Of a stretch of DNA of 64,000 nucleotides, positions 1-11,426 are shown piece after piece (the first letter of the stretch is position 1; every line of letters begins with the position of its first letter). Source of the DNA: Nitzschia sp. DOCU1 (lineage: Eukaryota > Bacillariophyta > Bacillariophyceae > Bacillariales > Bacillariaceae); NCBI GenBank assembly GCA_951394045.1, contig OX595998.1, positions 1,364,001 through 1,428,000 of the forward strand. The letters are read 5' to 3'. The notes under the pieces were generated by a model. The model searched no databases, had not been told where the DNA came from, and worked only from the letters and a program-made list of their open reading frames with translations. Made by a program: the position numbers and the translations under genes.

Positions 1-1943
1 ATCAACCACCGTCACTCCTAACTCCAGAACAGATTTTGGGCAATGCAGTGGCGGAAGACTTTGATGAATATGATTTGGAGGATACCGCACAGATTGAAGG
101 ATACGAATTTCGGCCGCTTTCTGTCCCGCAAGCCAAGCCGCCGACAATGGCTCAAGAGGACGACACCAAAAAGTGGGACGGCATTGGCATGTTCTTAAAG
201 CCAGAGGATGAAGAAGCAGAAGCTGCTATTGATGTAACACCCCAGCAAGACGCACTACTGAATCATTACCAGACGATGCATGACGACGACAAGGTCGATA
301 ATGATCTTTTGGTGGACGTCCTACACTACATTAACAAATCGTCGCACGGAGACGGAGCCATTCTGGTGTTCTTGCCGGGTTGGCAAGAAATATCGGAATT
401 CATTCTTTTGCTGGAATCGACGCCACCATTTCAGGACAAGTCACGATTTCTAGTGCTGCCGCTACATTCTGGCATTCCAAGTGCGGATCAACGTCGAGTA
501 CTACAACGGCCGCCATCTGGAAAGCGCAAAATTGTTCTATCGACCAATATTGCCGAGACATCATTGACGATTGAAGATGTTGCATTTGTCGTCGATACTG
601 GGCGTGCGAAGGAGAAAGACTACGATCCGCACTTGAAGACAAGTACGCTACAGCCCACTTGGATCAGCCAAGCGTCATGCAAGCAACGAAAGGGACGAGC
701 AGGAAGAACCAAAGCTGGTGTTTGTTTTCACTTGTTCTCAAGTCGGCGTTACAAATCAATGAGACCCTTTATTGAGAGTGAGTTGCTTCGCACGCCGCTA
801 GAGGAAATGTGCCTCTTTACAAAGAAATTGGGTCTGGCGCCTGGTGGACCAGAAGATGTGGATGGTGTCCCGGCTTTCTTGGCCAAGGCCATTACCCCGC
901 CCCACGAAAAGTCTATATCCAATGCGCTGGAGCTTCTCGTCGATCTTGGGGCTATGCTGCCAGAAACGAACGACTTGACAAATCTCGGACAGTGCCTCTC
1001 CATCCTGAGTCTCGAACCTCGAGTAGGAAAGATGGTTATTTGGTCCTATTTACTCGGCTGCGCCAGGGTGACGTCGCAAATGGCTGTGGCCATGTCGTAC
1101 AAGTCACCCTTTGCCTTGCCGCCCACGAATCTGCGAAGGAGCGCGGAAAAAGCCCAAGTCGAGCTGAGTCAAGGCAGCGAAAGTGATCAAGTGACCGTCT
1201 ACAATACCATGGTCAAATACGATCAAATAAAGAAGAAATCGGAAAGCGCCTGGAAAGACTTTTGTCGGCGCAACTTTCTGAGTCCTTCGACTATGCAGAT
1301 GATTTCGGAACTTCGCAGGAATATATCGCGAGAGTTGCAGTCGCTGAACTTTCCAGATCCCATGCAGAGTGGTACCTTTCACAACCGCAATCAAGACAAG
1401 GAAGCTCTTTGGCAGGCGGCACTATCGGCTGGTTTGTACCCCAATGTTTGTACACGCCAACGGGGTGATATCAATTTTTCGACCATGACGAATCGAAAAT
1501 GTAAGATCCATGTAAGCAGCGTCAACGCCGTCAAGGGCCAGCCTCTGAACGAAAAATCCCAGATCCCAGCTGGTGAAGTGGAGTTTGTTTGTTTTGGGGA
1601 AATGGTCAAGGGAGCTAAAATGTTCACTATTTCAATGACAACCCACCTAGCTTCGCCATTGCCCATTTTGTTGTTGTGTGGCACGGCATTGACGGTTTAT
1701 CCTGACCCGTATGACAACAAGTATGCCATTCTAGGGCTAGATGACTGGATCATTTTCAAGTGTCACGCAGATGTGGCATCTGGCCTCGTGGTTCTTCGAA
1801 AGCGTCTCGACGCGGCATTTCTGAGAGCTTTAGCACAGCCGACGTTCCAAGGCGATAAGACTATGAGCCCTGTGGATCGGGACGCCATTGATTCTCTTGG
1901 TCAGATTCTGCAAAGTGGGCTCAAGTCTTCAACGGTACGGTAG
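1..1943 (+). CDS. DEAH-box RNA helicase (DHX9/DHX36/DHX57-like), 5' partial
   Basis: This is the C-terminal part of an ATP-dependent RNA helicase. The frame is open to the left edge, so the N-terminus and the first helicase lobe (motifs I-III) lie outside the window; the first in-frame ATG is not a believable start. Visible parts are the second RecA lobe with LVFLPGWQEI (motif IV region), STNIAETSLTI (motif V) and QRKGRAGR (motif VI), then a winged-helix/ratchet segment (LRTPLEEMCL, then a run of alpha-helical sequence) and a C-terminal OB-fold region. These are established hallmarks of DEAH/RHA helicases, which unwind or remodel RNA during splicing, translation or RNA surveillance. The substrate cannot be told from this part. 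No intron is seen in the visible 1.9 kb. The 'HA2' region of DEAH helicases is unrelated to the HA repeats of the gene array further right. Confidence 0.93.
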   Translation, partial: QPPSLLTPEQILGNAVAEDFDEYDLEDTAQIEGYEFRPLSVPQAKPPTMAQEDDTKKWDGIGMFLKPEDEEAEAAIDVTPQQDALLNHYQTMHDDDKVDNDLLVDVLHYINKSSHGDGAILVFLPGWQEISEFILLLESTPPFQDKSRFLVLPLHSGIPSADQRRVLQRPPSGKRKIVLSTNIAETSLTIEDVAFVVDTGRAKEKDYDPHLKTSTLQPTWISQASCKQRKGRAGRTKAGVCFHLFSSRRYKSMRPFIESELLRTPLEEMCLFTKKLGLAPGGPEDVDGVPAFLAKAITPPHEKSISNALELLVDLGAMLPETNDLTNLGQCLSILSLEPRVGKMVIWSYLLGCARVTSQMAVAMSYKSPFALPPTNLRRSAEKAQVELSQGSESDQVTVYNTMVKYDQIKKKSESAWKDFCRRNFLSPSTMQMISELRRNISRELQSLNFPDPMQSGTFHNRNQDKEALWQAALSAGLYPNVCTRQRGDINFSTMTNRKCKIHVSSVNAVKGQPLNEKSQIPAGEVEFVCFGEMVKGAKMFTISMTTHLASPLPILLLCGTALTVYPDPYDNKYAILGLDDWIIFKCHADVASGLVVLRKRLDAAFLRALAQPTFQGDKTMSPVDRDAIDSLGQILQSGLKSSTVR

Positions 1944-2223
1944 GGATGATAATATCTATTCTTACCATCTACCTAATCGATTTGGTCTATTTTGAAATGT
2001 ATTGTCGTAGCAGTATCATACCAAATCGAGAAATCACGAAAAGCCCTTCAGTAGCATTCATAGCGTTGGGATTGGTAGGATGGTATCGTGTGTGGAGTGC
2101 GAGTGGAGTTTTGTTGACTTTCAGCTGGAACATTGATCAAGAAATAAGATGCCCCTCGTGTTTGGTGCCAAGCACGATAAAGAATTCTTTGCCAAGGAGA
2201 CCGAGAAATCGAAAGCATATTTA

Positions 2224-3372
2224 TCAGGCCTTTCGAGAGCGAGGCGTTTTCAGCCAAACACCCACATAGCTTTGCCGAGTATCCATGAACTGGCCTGGAG
2301 ACTCAAACTTAGTTCGAAACTGCCGTCGGCGAAGAGCTCTGTTGATATCCAGTTCTTTTGGGGGATACAAAAATCTTACAACGGTACCCGGCACGTCATA
2401 ATGAAATAAGACGCGGTTGGCATGCCCCGTGAGACAGCTGCAGGCAAGCAGCAGAGTAAGAAACTTCCAAAGCGGGGACCATTGACCTTGTTGGGAAACC
2501 TTTGAAACAGATATCTGTGAAGGTTTGAATGTCGGTTTGATAACCGGAAAGCCCTCATCAACGTCGTCATTCAAATAAAAGGCATTAGGCTCCGCGGCAA
2601 CCGGTGATTCACAGTCTTCTATGTCATCCAAGTCTTCAGAAGGCGTAAAAGTGATGCGGAGTAGCTCATCAAATTCCCCAATCGAAGCTAAATCCTCATC
2701 TTCAACCTTACTGTCCTCTTCATCGACGGCGTGGGCTTTGAGCTCATCGGCACGGGCCGTGGTGGTGGATTCCCGCCGAAATATGGGGCCAAGGTTTGAA
2801 GGTTGGCATTCTGTCATCGGCGAAAGGGAAGCCTCCGGACTTTCAGGTTCGTCAAACGATTTAGCCACACTGATTGGTGACATCCATCGAACTTTGCGAT
2901 TCGATTTGATCTTCTTTGGAGGACTCGCAATGTAGGTAGGCGTTGCCCTAGGACCAACACACGGAGAACGACGGAACAAGCAATCATCCCTCTCGTCCCA
3001 CTCATATGAGTTGGCCGCGTCCAACGGAGATCGATGTACTGTCCTCTTTTCAATCCAAGCCTTAGATATACGATTTACCCTGTCAACGATAGTTGACTTT
3101 TGAGGAGGCGACGCCATCGCCACAAGGGAGGACAGTTCGTCATCGTTGTGTTCTCGGTGGATGAAATGCATCAATGGCACGCTGAATGCGCCCATTGGAC
3201 TGCTGTCATCCGAACACGATATGGGCGTAGAATTGAACTGGAAGAACTCATCACTGATAGTCAACTGAAGATTTCGATCCGGCGGCAACTGTTGACGGCT
3301 AGCTTTGCCACATCGAACTGTGCGACCCTGACGACCGACGCGTTTCTTGATTCTTGACGCAAGTTGAGTCAT
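2224..3372 (-). CDS. Hypothetical Ser-rich protein with one hydrophobic segment
   Basis: I do not recognise this 382-residue protein. The first ATG is used as the start, four codons after a TTG. The N-terminus is basic (MTQLASRIKKRVGRQGR). A long middle part is rich in Ser, Pro, Asp and Glu, with SP/TP dipeptides that suggest phosphorylation and disorder. Near residue 300 lies a hydrophobic stretch (WKFLTLLLACSCLTG) that could be one membrane helix, followed by a more ordered C-terminal segment with FHYDVPGTVVRFLYPP. It is convergent with the helicase gene, leaving about 280 bp between the two stop codons. The long open frame with no stop supports a real gene. An extra upstream exon is possible. 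Confidence 0.6.
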   Translation of the reverse strand: MTQLASRIKKRVGRQGRTVRCGKASRQQLPPDRNLQLTISDEFFQFNSTPISCSDDSSPMGAFSVPLMHFIHREHNDDELSSLVAMASPPQKSTIVDRVNRISKAWIEKRTVHRSPLDAANSYEWDERDDCLFRRSPCVGPRATPTYIASPPKKIKSNRKVRWMSPISVAKSFDEPESPEASLSPMTECQPSNLGPIFRRESTTTARADELKAHAVDEEDSKVEDEDLASIGEFDELLRITFTPSEDLDDIEDCESPVAAEPNAFYLNDDVDEGFPVIKPTFKPSQISVSKVSQQGQWSPLWKFLTLLLACSCLTGHANRVLFHYDVPGTVVRFLYPPKELDINRALRRRQFRTKFESPGQFMDTRQSYVGVWLKTPRSRKA

Positions 3373-5679
3373 TAGAATCTTCAACCGCCTTCTAATGGTA
3401 GTAATGGCCTGAGGGGTAGACTTTACGTAGTTGGAAGCTCCTATTCTATTGCAACAAGGTATGTTGTTCTCTTTGTGAATCCTTTTCGATGAGCAGAAAG
3501 GAATCCTTTTTGTGGCCGTTGCCCATCAAACGAAAAAATGAGGGCAAGAAAATGTAGCGCGCCGGACTGGCTGGCGCGGGCTAAATTTTCGAACGTCGAC
3601 ATTCCGAATAATTTAGCTTTGTCTTTCTCGTAGTCGAATGCGAGGATGCACGTGCAAACCGCCGTCGCGCGCAAGGAAGGAAGAATGAATCATCGATAGG
3701 CCAACGGATGGTGTGCAGACGGAAGGATACCTTCCAATTCGGACTAGTTCGACCTCTCGCCCGTCCGCAAGCAGAGGCTGGTGTACTACGGGTAGTAATC
3801 AGGATGAAGTAATCTTGTAGCTTCATTAGCGATCTTCACCTCATCTCCTTCTCCAGTAGCAGATTACCATCATGGTATTGGCAAAGAGCTACCTGGTAAC
3901 GCAATGCAATGGCCCCAAGCCAAGAGAGGCCCGGCATAAAGGCAGCTGGTGCTGGCCCTTGTGGGGGGGGGGGGGTAGATATTTGAGTGGCAAGGGGGTG
4001 CCTGGCAATCTAAACAACGCACTGAAACTGAATGATAGACCAAGATTAAGTGGTTTCTAGTTGATTAGGTATCATTGAACCGGAGAGTGGTGGCGGGGCT
4101 GTTCGCCCCATCGGCTAGGTCGAGATGTAGCCCTTTGAATCTAGGAGATCATCAGGGTTATGCAGATCCGGCGATGATGCTCGGTTGGCATCAACCACGA
4201 GATGAAGGCGACCGACACTTGTTTGGGGCTTTAATAGCGGCACGTTGTTTGAGCCACAGCTCGGCAAGTCAGCGGAGGGACTCCCCAACGTCGAGGAGGA
4301 TCACAGTCTAAGGATCGTGTACCAGCAGCACCCTTGCCAACGTCCTTATCCTTGTCAGAGTCGGATTGGCGCCAGAAGAATAATTCTGAATTGGAATGGA
4401 CTCAATCAGTATCATCCATTGATACTTGGGTCTCGGAGTCTCGAGGCAGACCTAGATCAAACTTTGTGAGGTCATCCCGATACATGGGCTCCTCGGTGGG
4501 AAGCATTCTCCTCGAGAACAGACCACTTCTTCGAACGGGTCGGACTGTGTCTTCAGGACACTTAATCTTTCGTGCCCGAATTGCGTGAGGACGCTTACTT
4601 TGTTGTTGTTTTGCAAAAAGAGGCATGGTGGAGGTTGTTCTTGTGTTTTAATAGTTGGCTGGAATCGAAAATGTTATCCTTGTTGTGGCAAATGCCAGTC
4701 GGGATCTTTGTGAGCGGACGACTCCTTGATATTTCGCTTTCTTGGTTTTGCAATTTCACAACGCTGCTCCACATTTTTCCATAAGTAAAGGATGCTTCAT
4801 TCGTGTATGTCCTCGTCTGACTACAATAAGCAGCACATTCACCAATTCGCTCTATTCCTCTCCTTCTTTCTCCCAGCCAAGCTGAGAACCGACGACGTGT
4901 GATGTCATGACACCAGGACACACTTCATTTAACAAAATCAGAGTAAATACACACATCTGACGTCAGAATAATTTTCGGCTACCCTTCTTTACTACCAACT
5001 TCCGGCACCATGAGGAACCACAATGGCGAGGCTCCTTTGCAATAGCAACAACAGCATGGCCCCGTATGGATAGCTTCATTCCGAGTGTCACAACTTGTGG
5101 ATGGTTGAAGAGTGGTTCTGCTCCCCAAATCGTTATGGATTTGGATGACGATAAGATGTACCGAGGAGGCTGTTCTACTATGAATAGTAGGCGTGTGGCA
5201 GATGCTCTGCTAGATTTAATCGTAGTTGAAAGGTAAACATCATAAAAACTAACGGCGTTGCGTGTGCTACGTATGATCGTGCACCAATTCCTATCGCAAC
5301 ATAGAGAACAAGGTGGATATCATCGCTGGTAGTATGATAGGCGTCCCCAAACCATACAGTATCATGCGGGATGACAAGTATTTGCAACAACACGGTTGTT
5401 GCATCTGGGTGTCGTCCCACTTTGCTCCTTTTGGCATCATTTCGCGCCATATCCAAACTGCTGCCATACGGCAATTTGGATTTTCTTAGGGATCGGAGCC
5501 CGACAAATGACGTCACGGAATGCGGACAAAGGCCTTTCGATGACTTCGCCTACTTCGCCCACATCTGTAGTGCGTCATCGTCTCCCCATGCCCGTGTTCT
5601 TTTTGCCATCACCGACAGCCACATTTTTTCTCTCGCTCTCTTTCAGCACAATCCAACACTATCATCGATTGCCATTAGC
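3373..5679. other. 2.3 kb gap with no supported gene
   Basis: The stretch has only short overlapping frames on both strands and no recognisable protein motif or tRNA. It includes a run of 13 G at 3963-3975. The last roughly 100 bp before 5680 are pyrimidine-rich and look like the 5' untranslated leader of the methyltransferase gene. Part of 4330-4630 has open frames on both strands and could be an old decayed element, but nothing can be identified. Confidence 0.5.
3963..3975 (+). repeat. Homopolymer G(13) tract
   Basis: Thirteen consecutive G within the gap upstream of the methyltransferase gene. Such a run is prone to length change and to sequencing error, and could form part of a G-rich secondary structure. 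No gene reads through it. Confidence 0.85.
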
Positions 5680-6576
5680 ATGGAACTCGTCAACAGTGAC
5701 AATAGCGACACTTCGAAGGATCTAGAGTCTTTATTATCGAAGGATCAGCAACCAACGCAACCAACCGTATGCAGCAATGAAAGTATTCAAGAAGCATTGC
5801 AAGTCGAATATCGTGACATGGCGAGCTGGTACGATTGGTTTTGGGGATTAAGTGGCTATTTGACGCAAACATTCAAGCTGCCATTGGAAATGGTCTTGGC
5901 TGCAAAACACAAGAAGCAGCGAGGCGCATTAGATGATGACAAAGTGGTGGTGGTTGATGTGGGATGTGGGACGGGGGCCTTTTTGCAGCGGCTAGGAACG
6001 GCGCTCCATACGACCACTCCTGCTGATGCTACCACGAGAACTACTACCTTGGCATTACATGGTGTAGAGCCAAGCTTTGAAATGTTACAACAAGCTCGAC
6101 AAAAATTTGAACGTTTCAATGACGACGAGGATGACAACAAGGCTTCTCCCACATTCTGGCAAGCTCCAGCCGAATGTCTCCCACTTCCAGATGCTAGTGC
6201 CGATATTGTCGTCACTACCAATGCCTTTCATTTCTTTGGAAATCATGCCAAAGCTTTGCAAGAAATGAGACGCATCCTCAAAAAGAAGAATCATCATCAT
6301 GAAGGCAACCATTATTATTTGGTCATTACGGATTGGTGCGCCGACTATTGGATGGTCCAACTCTATCATTTTTGTGAATGGCTTCGATGGAATGTCTGGA
6401 ATGGATACCCTCAGAAATATCCTGGACCGCTACGAAAAGAACAGCTCCAACGTTTGGTATACGATTCTGGGTTTGATATTCTTCATCATCATCGATACAG
6501 TGTCCGCATTTTTGGATTTGTTTTTTGGGGGATGCAAACTCTGACTGCCACGCCGACAGCCACGGCAACAAAGTAA
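5680..6576 (+). CDS. Class I SAM-dependent methyltransferase
   Basis: The 298-residue product has the Rossmann-fold methyltransferase core. Motif I is VVDVGCGTGAF, the adenosine-binding acidic region follows the GVEPSFEML segment, and the post-motif II/III region is ADIVVTTNAFHFF with the typical EMRRILKK helix after it. This fits the Methyltransf_11 group. The methyl acceptor is not predictable. The frame is open about 100 codons further upstream to an ATG at 5371, but that part is compositionally unlike protein and is pyrimidine-rich leader DNA, so the ATG at 5680 (MELVNSDNSD) is preferred. The C-terminal part is aromatic-rich (FCEWLRWNVWNGYPQ), perhaps for a hydrophobic or membrane-near substrate. 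That last point is inference. Confidence 0.85.
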   Translation: MELVNSDNSDTSKDLESLLSKDQQPTQPTVCSNESIQEALQVEYRDMASWYDWFWGLSGYLTQTFKLPLEMVLAAKHKKQRGALDDDKVVVVDVGCGTGAFLQRLGTALHTTTPADATTRTTTLALHGVEPSFEMLQQARQKFERFNDDEDDNKASPTFWQAPAECLPLPDASADIVVTTNAFHFFGNHAKALQEMRRILKKKNHHHEGNHYYLVITDWCADYWMVQLYHFCEWLRWNVWNGYPQKYPGPLRKEQLQRLVYDSGFDILHHHRYSVRIFGFVFWGMQTLTATPTATATK

Positions 6577-7307
6577 ACATCATCAACCACAAACTCAGTA
6601 TAATAGACAGAGGCGGTCGTTGTTGCTTGGCGAAACGTGTGGCTGCTTTTCCTTTTGTTTGCCTCGGGTTTTGAGATTCGCCAGCCAAGGATAAACGCGT
6701 CGAGCGAGGAGAAGGAGAAACAGGCGTAGAATATGGAAATGCGAGAAACAACTCTCTTTATCGACACCCAGTGATATGACGTCTATTGTAGATCAACGAC
6801 GAATGTTAGGTAGCCAACCACCCCACAAAACCAGATCATTTTCTTCACCTCCCACAGCAAGAAGTACTACTATTTTTGCGTCCAGCAGTCAGTCGTTGAA
6901 ATAAGCAAAATGGATACTCCCTTGTGCACTCCATCAAAATTGTATAGAAGTGTTGCTAACGTAGAGGAGAGATGGTAGTAGAGCTAGCAACGACTACACT
7001 ACCCTCTAATAAGTGGGAGATGGAGTTCCCAAGATTTCTGGTTCACGCTTCAAACCCGCTACAAAAGGTTATGAGTCCAGATTGCTCAAACCCGTGCGAC
7101 CGCCGCACGTTTTGGCGCCCTGGAAACTGATCTTTGACCTCTCGATTTTCCTACCATGGTCGATTAATGTTGAGGCCTTAGGCATCCTTCCGTACGTCTC
7201 CGCTCAAAACATTGTCACTTTTCTTGTGGCAGCAAATCCAGTTTACCTCCATTGTCTTGAAAGTCCTTCGAGTATCCAAGTGTCGGAAAGTATTGTACTT
7301 GATTAAC
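6577..7307. other. Intergenic, 731 bp
   Basis: Lies between the methyltransferase stop and the LeuRS start. Only short frames without recognisable content are present. It should hold the methyltransferase 3' end and the LeuRS promoter and leader; no specific element is clear. Confidence 0.5.
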
Positions 7308-10300
7308 ATGGTTGCGGCACCGACCAAGGAGATGGAGAATCTCACCATTGAAGCTCCCGCGCAAAAGGGAACTGCCAAGCGTGACGCCTTGCGTGCCAAT
7401 GAAATCGCCGTACAAAAGAAGTGGGAAGAGATGGGTGCATTTGAAGCAAATCCGGATCCAAACACGGAGTCTTTCATGGTAACCTTTCCGTATCCTTACT
7501 CGAACGGGCACTTGCACATTGGACACGCTTTTTCCTTGACCAAGGCGATCTTTCGAGCTCAATTCGAGCGGCATCAGGGAAAGAATGTCTTGTTTCCCTT
7601 TGCCTTTCACTGTACTGGTATGCCTATTCAAGCGGTAAGTATTGGAAGAAGTGCACTGCATGATGACTTGACGTAGTGTATCTGGAAAATCTCATCTCGT
7701 TGTGCAATTCATGGCATTGTCGTTTGTAGGCCGCCAACAAGCTCAAGTCGGAAATTGAACAATTCGGAAATCCTCCTCAATTTCCTGAAGAAGATCCTGA
7801 GGTTCGCGCCAAGATGGAGGCCGACATGGCCGCTGAAAAGGAGGCCAAGGCCGCCCAGAACGTAGATAAGAAGTCCAAGGGAGGAAAGACCAAGCTGGTG
7901 CAAAAGACTGGCACAGGTATTGTTCGGCAGTGGAATATTCTTGCCAAAATGGTGCCGGCTGACGAGATTCCCCTTTTCGTCGACCCGTACCATTGGTTGA
8001 AGTATTTCCCTCCGATTGGAGTGACTCATTTGAAAAACTTTGGAGTCGGCGTGGATTGGCGACGTGCCTTTATTACGACGGCCGTCAATCCCTACTATGA
8101 TGCCTTTATTCGATGGCAGTTCGAGACTCTTCGCGCCAAGAACAAGATTTTGTTTGGGAAGAGAAACAATGTGTATTCTTTGGTGGACGGCCAAGTTTGT
8201 GCCGACCACGATCGATCCGAAGGAGAAGGAGTCGGCCCCCAAGAGTACGTTTTGATCAAGCTCCAGGTCTTGCCTGTGGAAGATGCGACGCGACATGCCA
8301 AAATGCAAAAGTTGATGGAGAGCAATGATAAGCCGGTTTATTTGGTTCCAGCGACTCTGCGTCCCGAGACAATGTACGGCCAAACAAACTGCTTTGTCTT
8401 GCCGACGGGAGAGTATGGTGCCTATGTGGTCGATGCCACCAACGAAATCTTCATTATGAGTGCTCGATCGGCGCGTGGATTGTCCTGTCAAATGTATCAG
8501 GGAAATGAAGGATACACAAAGGAGTTTGGAAAGATCACCTGCCTTGAAACGTTTTCGGGAGACGAGTTGCTCGGTTTGCCGTTGAAGGCGCCCTTGGCCA
8601 AGTATGACAAGGTCTACACTCTACCATTGTTGACGATTAGCATGTCCAAAGGTACTGGTGTGGTCACCTCCGTTCCTAGCGACGCCCCGGATGATTATGT
8701 CAGTCTCAAGTCCTTGCAAGACAAGGAAGACTTCCGGGCCAAATTTGGAATTACCGACGAAATGGTCTTGCCCTACGAAGTCGTTCCAATTATTTCCATT
8801 GAAGGCTACGGCAACATGTCGGCGGTGTTTATGTGTGAAAAACTGAAGATCACGTCGCCGAACGACAAGGCAAAGTTGACTCAGGCCAAGGATGAGACCT
8901 ACTTGAAGGGATTCACAATGGGTGTCATGGAGGTCGGACCCCACAAGGGAAAGAAGGTCAGCGAGGCGAAGCCAATCATTAAGCAAGAAATGATTGATGC
9001 TGGACAAGCCTGTCTTTACTTTGAGCCTGAAAGCCGTGTTATGAGCCGTACGAACGACGAATGTGTCGTCGCCGCGACGGATCAGTGGTATTTGGCCTAC
9101 GGCGAAGAATCGTGGTCGGAGGCGGTCCGAAAGCACATTTTGAACTCTGAAACATTTGATGCCTATGACCCCAAGGCACTTGATAACTACAAGTATGTTG
9201 TTGGATGGTTGAAGGAGTGGGCGTGTACTCGTCAATTCGGTTTGGGAACGTATTTGCCGTGGGATCCTGTTTGGGTAATTGAGAGTCTTTCGGACAGTAC
9301 AATTTACATGGCATACTACACGATCGCTCACTATCTGCAAGGAGCAGACAACTTGGATGGAGTTGCTAGTAAATCTCCGGAGAAGATTGACCCCAAGGAC
9401 TTGACACCGGCCGTCTTTGACTACATTTACCGTAACGGTCCCCTTCCAGAAGGGTGCAACATCCCGGTGGAATCTTTGGATAAGATGAAGAATGAGTTCC
9501 GGTATTGGTACCCAATGAACTTGCGAGTGAGCGCAAAAGATTTGATTCCGAACCACTTGACCATGGCTCTATTCAACCACGCTGCTATTTGGGAAGACGA
9601 ACCTGGCTTGTGGCCGAGGGGATACTATACGAACGGCCATGTCTTGGTGGATGCGGAAAAAATGTCAAAATCTAAAGGAAATTTCTTGATGATGGACGAA
9701 ACCGTGGAAAAGTACTCGGCGGATGGAACGCGTTTTGCATGTGCGGATGCTGGCGATTCGTTGGATGATGCTAACTTTAGCCGTGAGACTGCAGACGGCG
9801 CCATCCTCACTCTTGTCACGGAAGAAGCTTGGATTACCGAGACATTGGCGAGCCCTGACCTTCGTACCGGCGACTTGAACCTTATGGACAAGGTGCTAAT
9901 CAACGAGACGAATCGCTTAATCCTTGCCACCACAACGGCCTTCAAGTCTATGCAGTTCCGTGAGGGTTTGCAAAAAGGATGGTTCGAGATGATGCTCGCC
10001 CGCGGAGAGTATCGCAGCTACTGCTACGACAGCAATATCCCTATGCACAAAGATGTGGTTCAAAAATGGGTCGACGCAATTGTCATCATGATCTGCCCCA
10101 TTTGCCCTCACTGGTAAGACCGCTCGCCTCAGCAATCTCAAACTTGTTGTTTGCTCGTTTCCTGTCTCAACTCATGATGTGCGCGTTTTGTAGGGCTGAA
10201 AACATGTGGGGAAAACTCGGAAAAGAAGGGCTTGCCGTAAAGGCACCTTGGCCTGTTGCGGAAGAGGAAGACAAGATTCTGACTAGACAAGCCGCTTTCC

Positions 10301-10761
10301 TCCGTGCGGGCTTGAAGAAATTCAGATCTCAACTCGGCAAGGCAAAGAAACCACCGGCGAAGGTTTCAATCGTTGTCGCCGATTCTTATCCGCAGTTCAA
10401 GGTAGATGCGTTGTTGTGGATGCAGCAGCAATACAGTGAAGAGACAAAATCCTTCCCTGATACATTCATGAAGGATCTTAAGACATGGGCGGGTGAGAAC
10501 GTGAGTGATAAGAAGTTGGTGAAATTTACGATGCAGTTTGTTGCCTTCATGAAGAACGAGGTTGCGGAGGTTGGTCCCGTCGCTCTTGATGTCCAACTCC
10601 CATTTGACCAAGCAGCTGTTTTGGAAGGATGCATGGATTACCTCAAGGCTCAGCTTGATCTGAAGGACGTTGATGTCGTCAAAGGTGAAGGCGATGCCGG
10701 AATTCCGGAAAAGGTCCTAGATTTGGCGACGCCTGGAACTCCGGCTTTGTGGCTCCGCTAG
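7308..10761 (+). CDS. LARS: Cytosolic leucyl-tRNA synthetase
   Basis: Charges tRNA-Leu with leucine. Three exons are read: 7308-7634, 7730-10113 and 10194-10761. The introns are 95 and 80 nt with GTAAG donors and TGTAG acceptors. The joined frame is 1092 codons plus stop, close to the usual size of the eukaryotic/archaeal-type enzyme. Exon 1 carries the class I signature [16 protein letters not shown] (HIGH motif), and the splice restores the conserved GMPIQAANKLK segment. The KMSKS loop is [10 protein letters not shown] near residue 751. A large connective-peptide editing domain lies between them. The second splice splits a Trp codon and joins CPICPHW to AENMWGKLG, as expected in the anticodon-binding domain. 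No transit peptide is seen, so it should be cytosolic. Introns explain why the gene otherwise looks like three separate frames. Confidence 0.96.
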
Positions 10762-11426
10762 GACGAGTAAAGGACCCTCTTTATGGACTCGACACTGAAG
10801 GAGCACTAGAAGTGGAGCATATGCTTAGCAACTACGGTAGCTAGCAGCAAATGGTTCTGTATCAATCATCGCACATTAGTAACGTTAGTAGGGTAGCATT
10901 CACATGCGAACGGGAGTCTCATTTCGTTCTTCCGGCGGGCCAGTTGATCCCCACGAATGGACCAATCGATGACGTTTGATTAAAACGAGCCGTTAAGTTA
11001 ACGTTCGAGATTTGGCGCGCTTTGGCTTCTCCGTCGAATTACACACAGATCCTGGTACTCTGTGTTTGAGTTTCATTTGGGCGTATTGGAAGTCATTGTG
11101 ACCTGTTGCCATCAAAAAGCCCGCGTGTCAGCAAAGAAATGAACCCCAAAACATCATCTCTACTAGGACCGGCAGTGGGCGATACTGTACTCTCCCGAAA
11201 AGTCTTTCTTCTGTCGCGATCGGTCTGACGTCCCTGCCCTCGGCCAAACGGGTTTTCTTTTCTGGCGCAACAGTAGAACTTCGTGCAGCGACGATGATGG
11301 CAATGACCGTTGCTTTGGAGAGAGTGTAGATCCGTTTTCTTCCTCTTTCTCCACCGTCATCGATACAACGAAGTCATCGGGTCATTGGCAGCACACAGAA
11401 CTATTGTCCACCAGAGTAGTCTGACA
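10762..11426. other. Intergenic, 665 bp
   Basis: Lies between LeuRS and the HSF-like gene, both on the plus strand. No coding frame or RNA gene is recognised. The HSF-like frame is open upstream to a TTG at 11310, but the ATG at 11427 is preferred, so this stretch is taken as 3' UTR, promoter and leader. Confidence 0.5.

Noticed and set aside
5371..5679. N-terminal extension of the methyltransferase
   Set aside because: Open by chance; the DNA is pyrimidine-rich leader and the peptide has no family match, so the ATG at 5680 is used.
7709..8491. 260-residue minus-strand frame
   Set aside because: Antisense shadow of LeuRS exon 2.
8621..9556. 311-residue open frame on the minus strand
   Set aside because: It lies entirely antisense to the conserved LeuRS coding sequence and has no recognisable domain.
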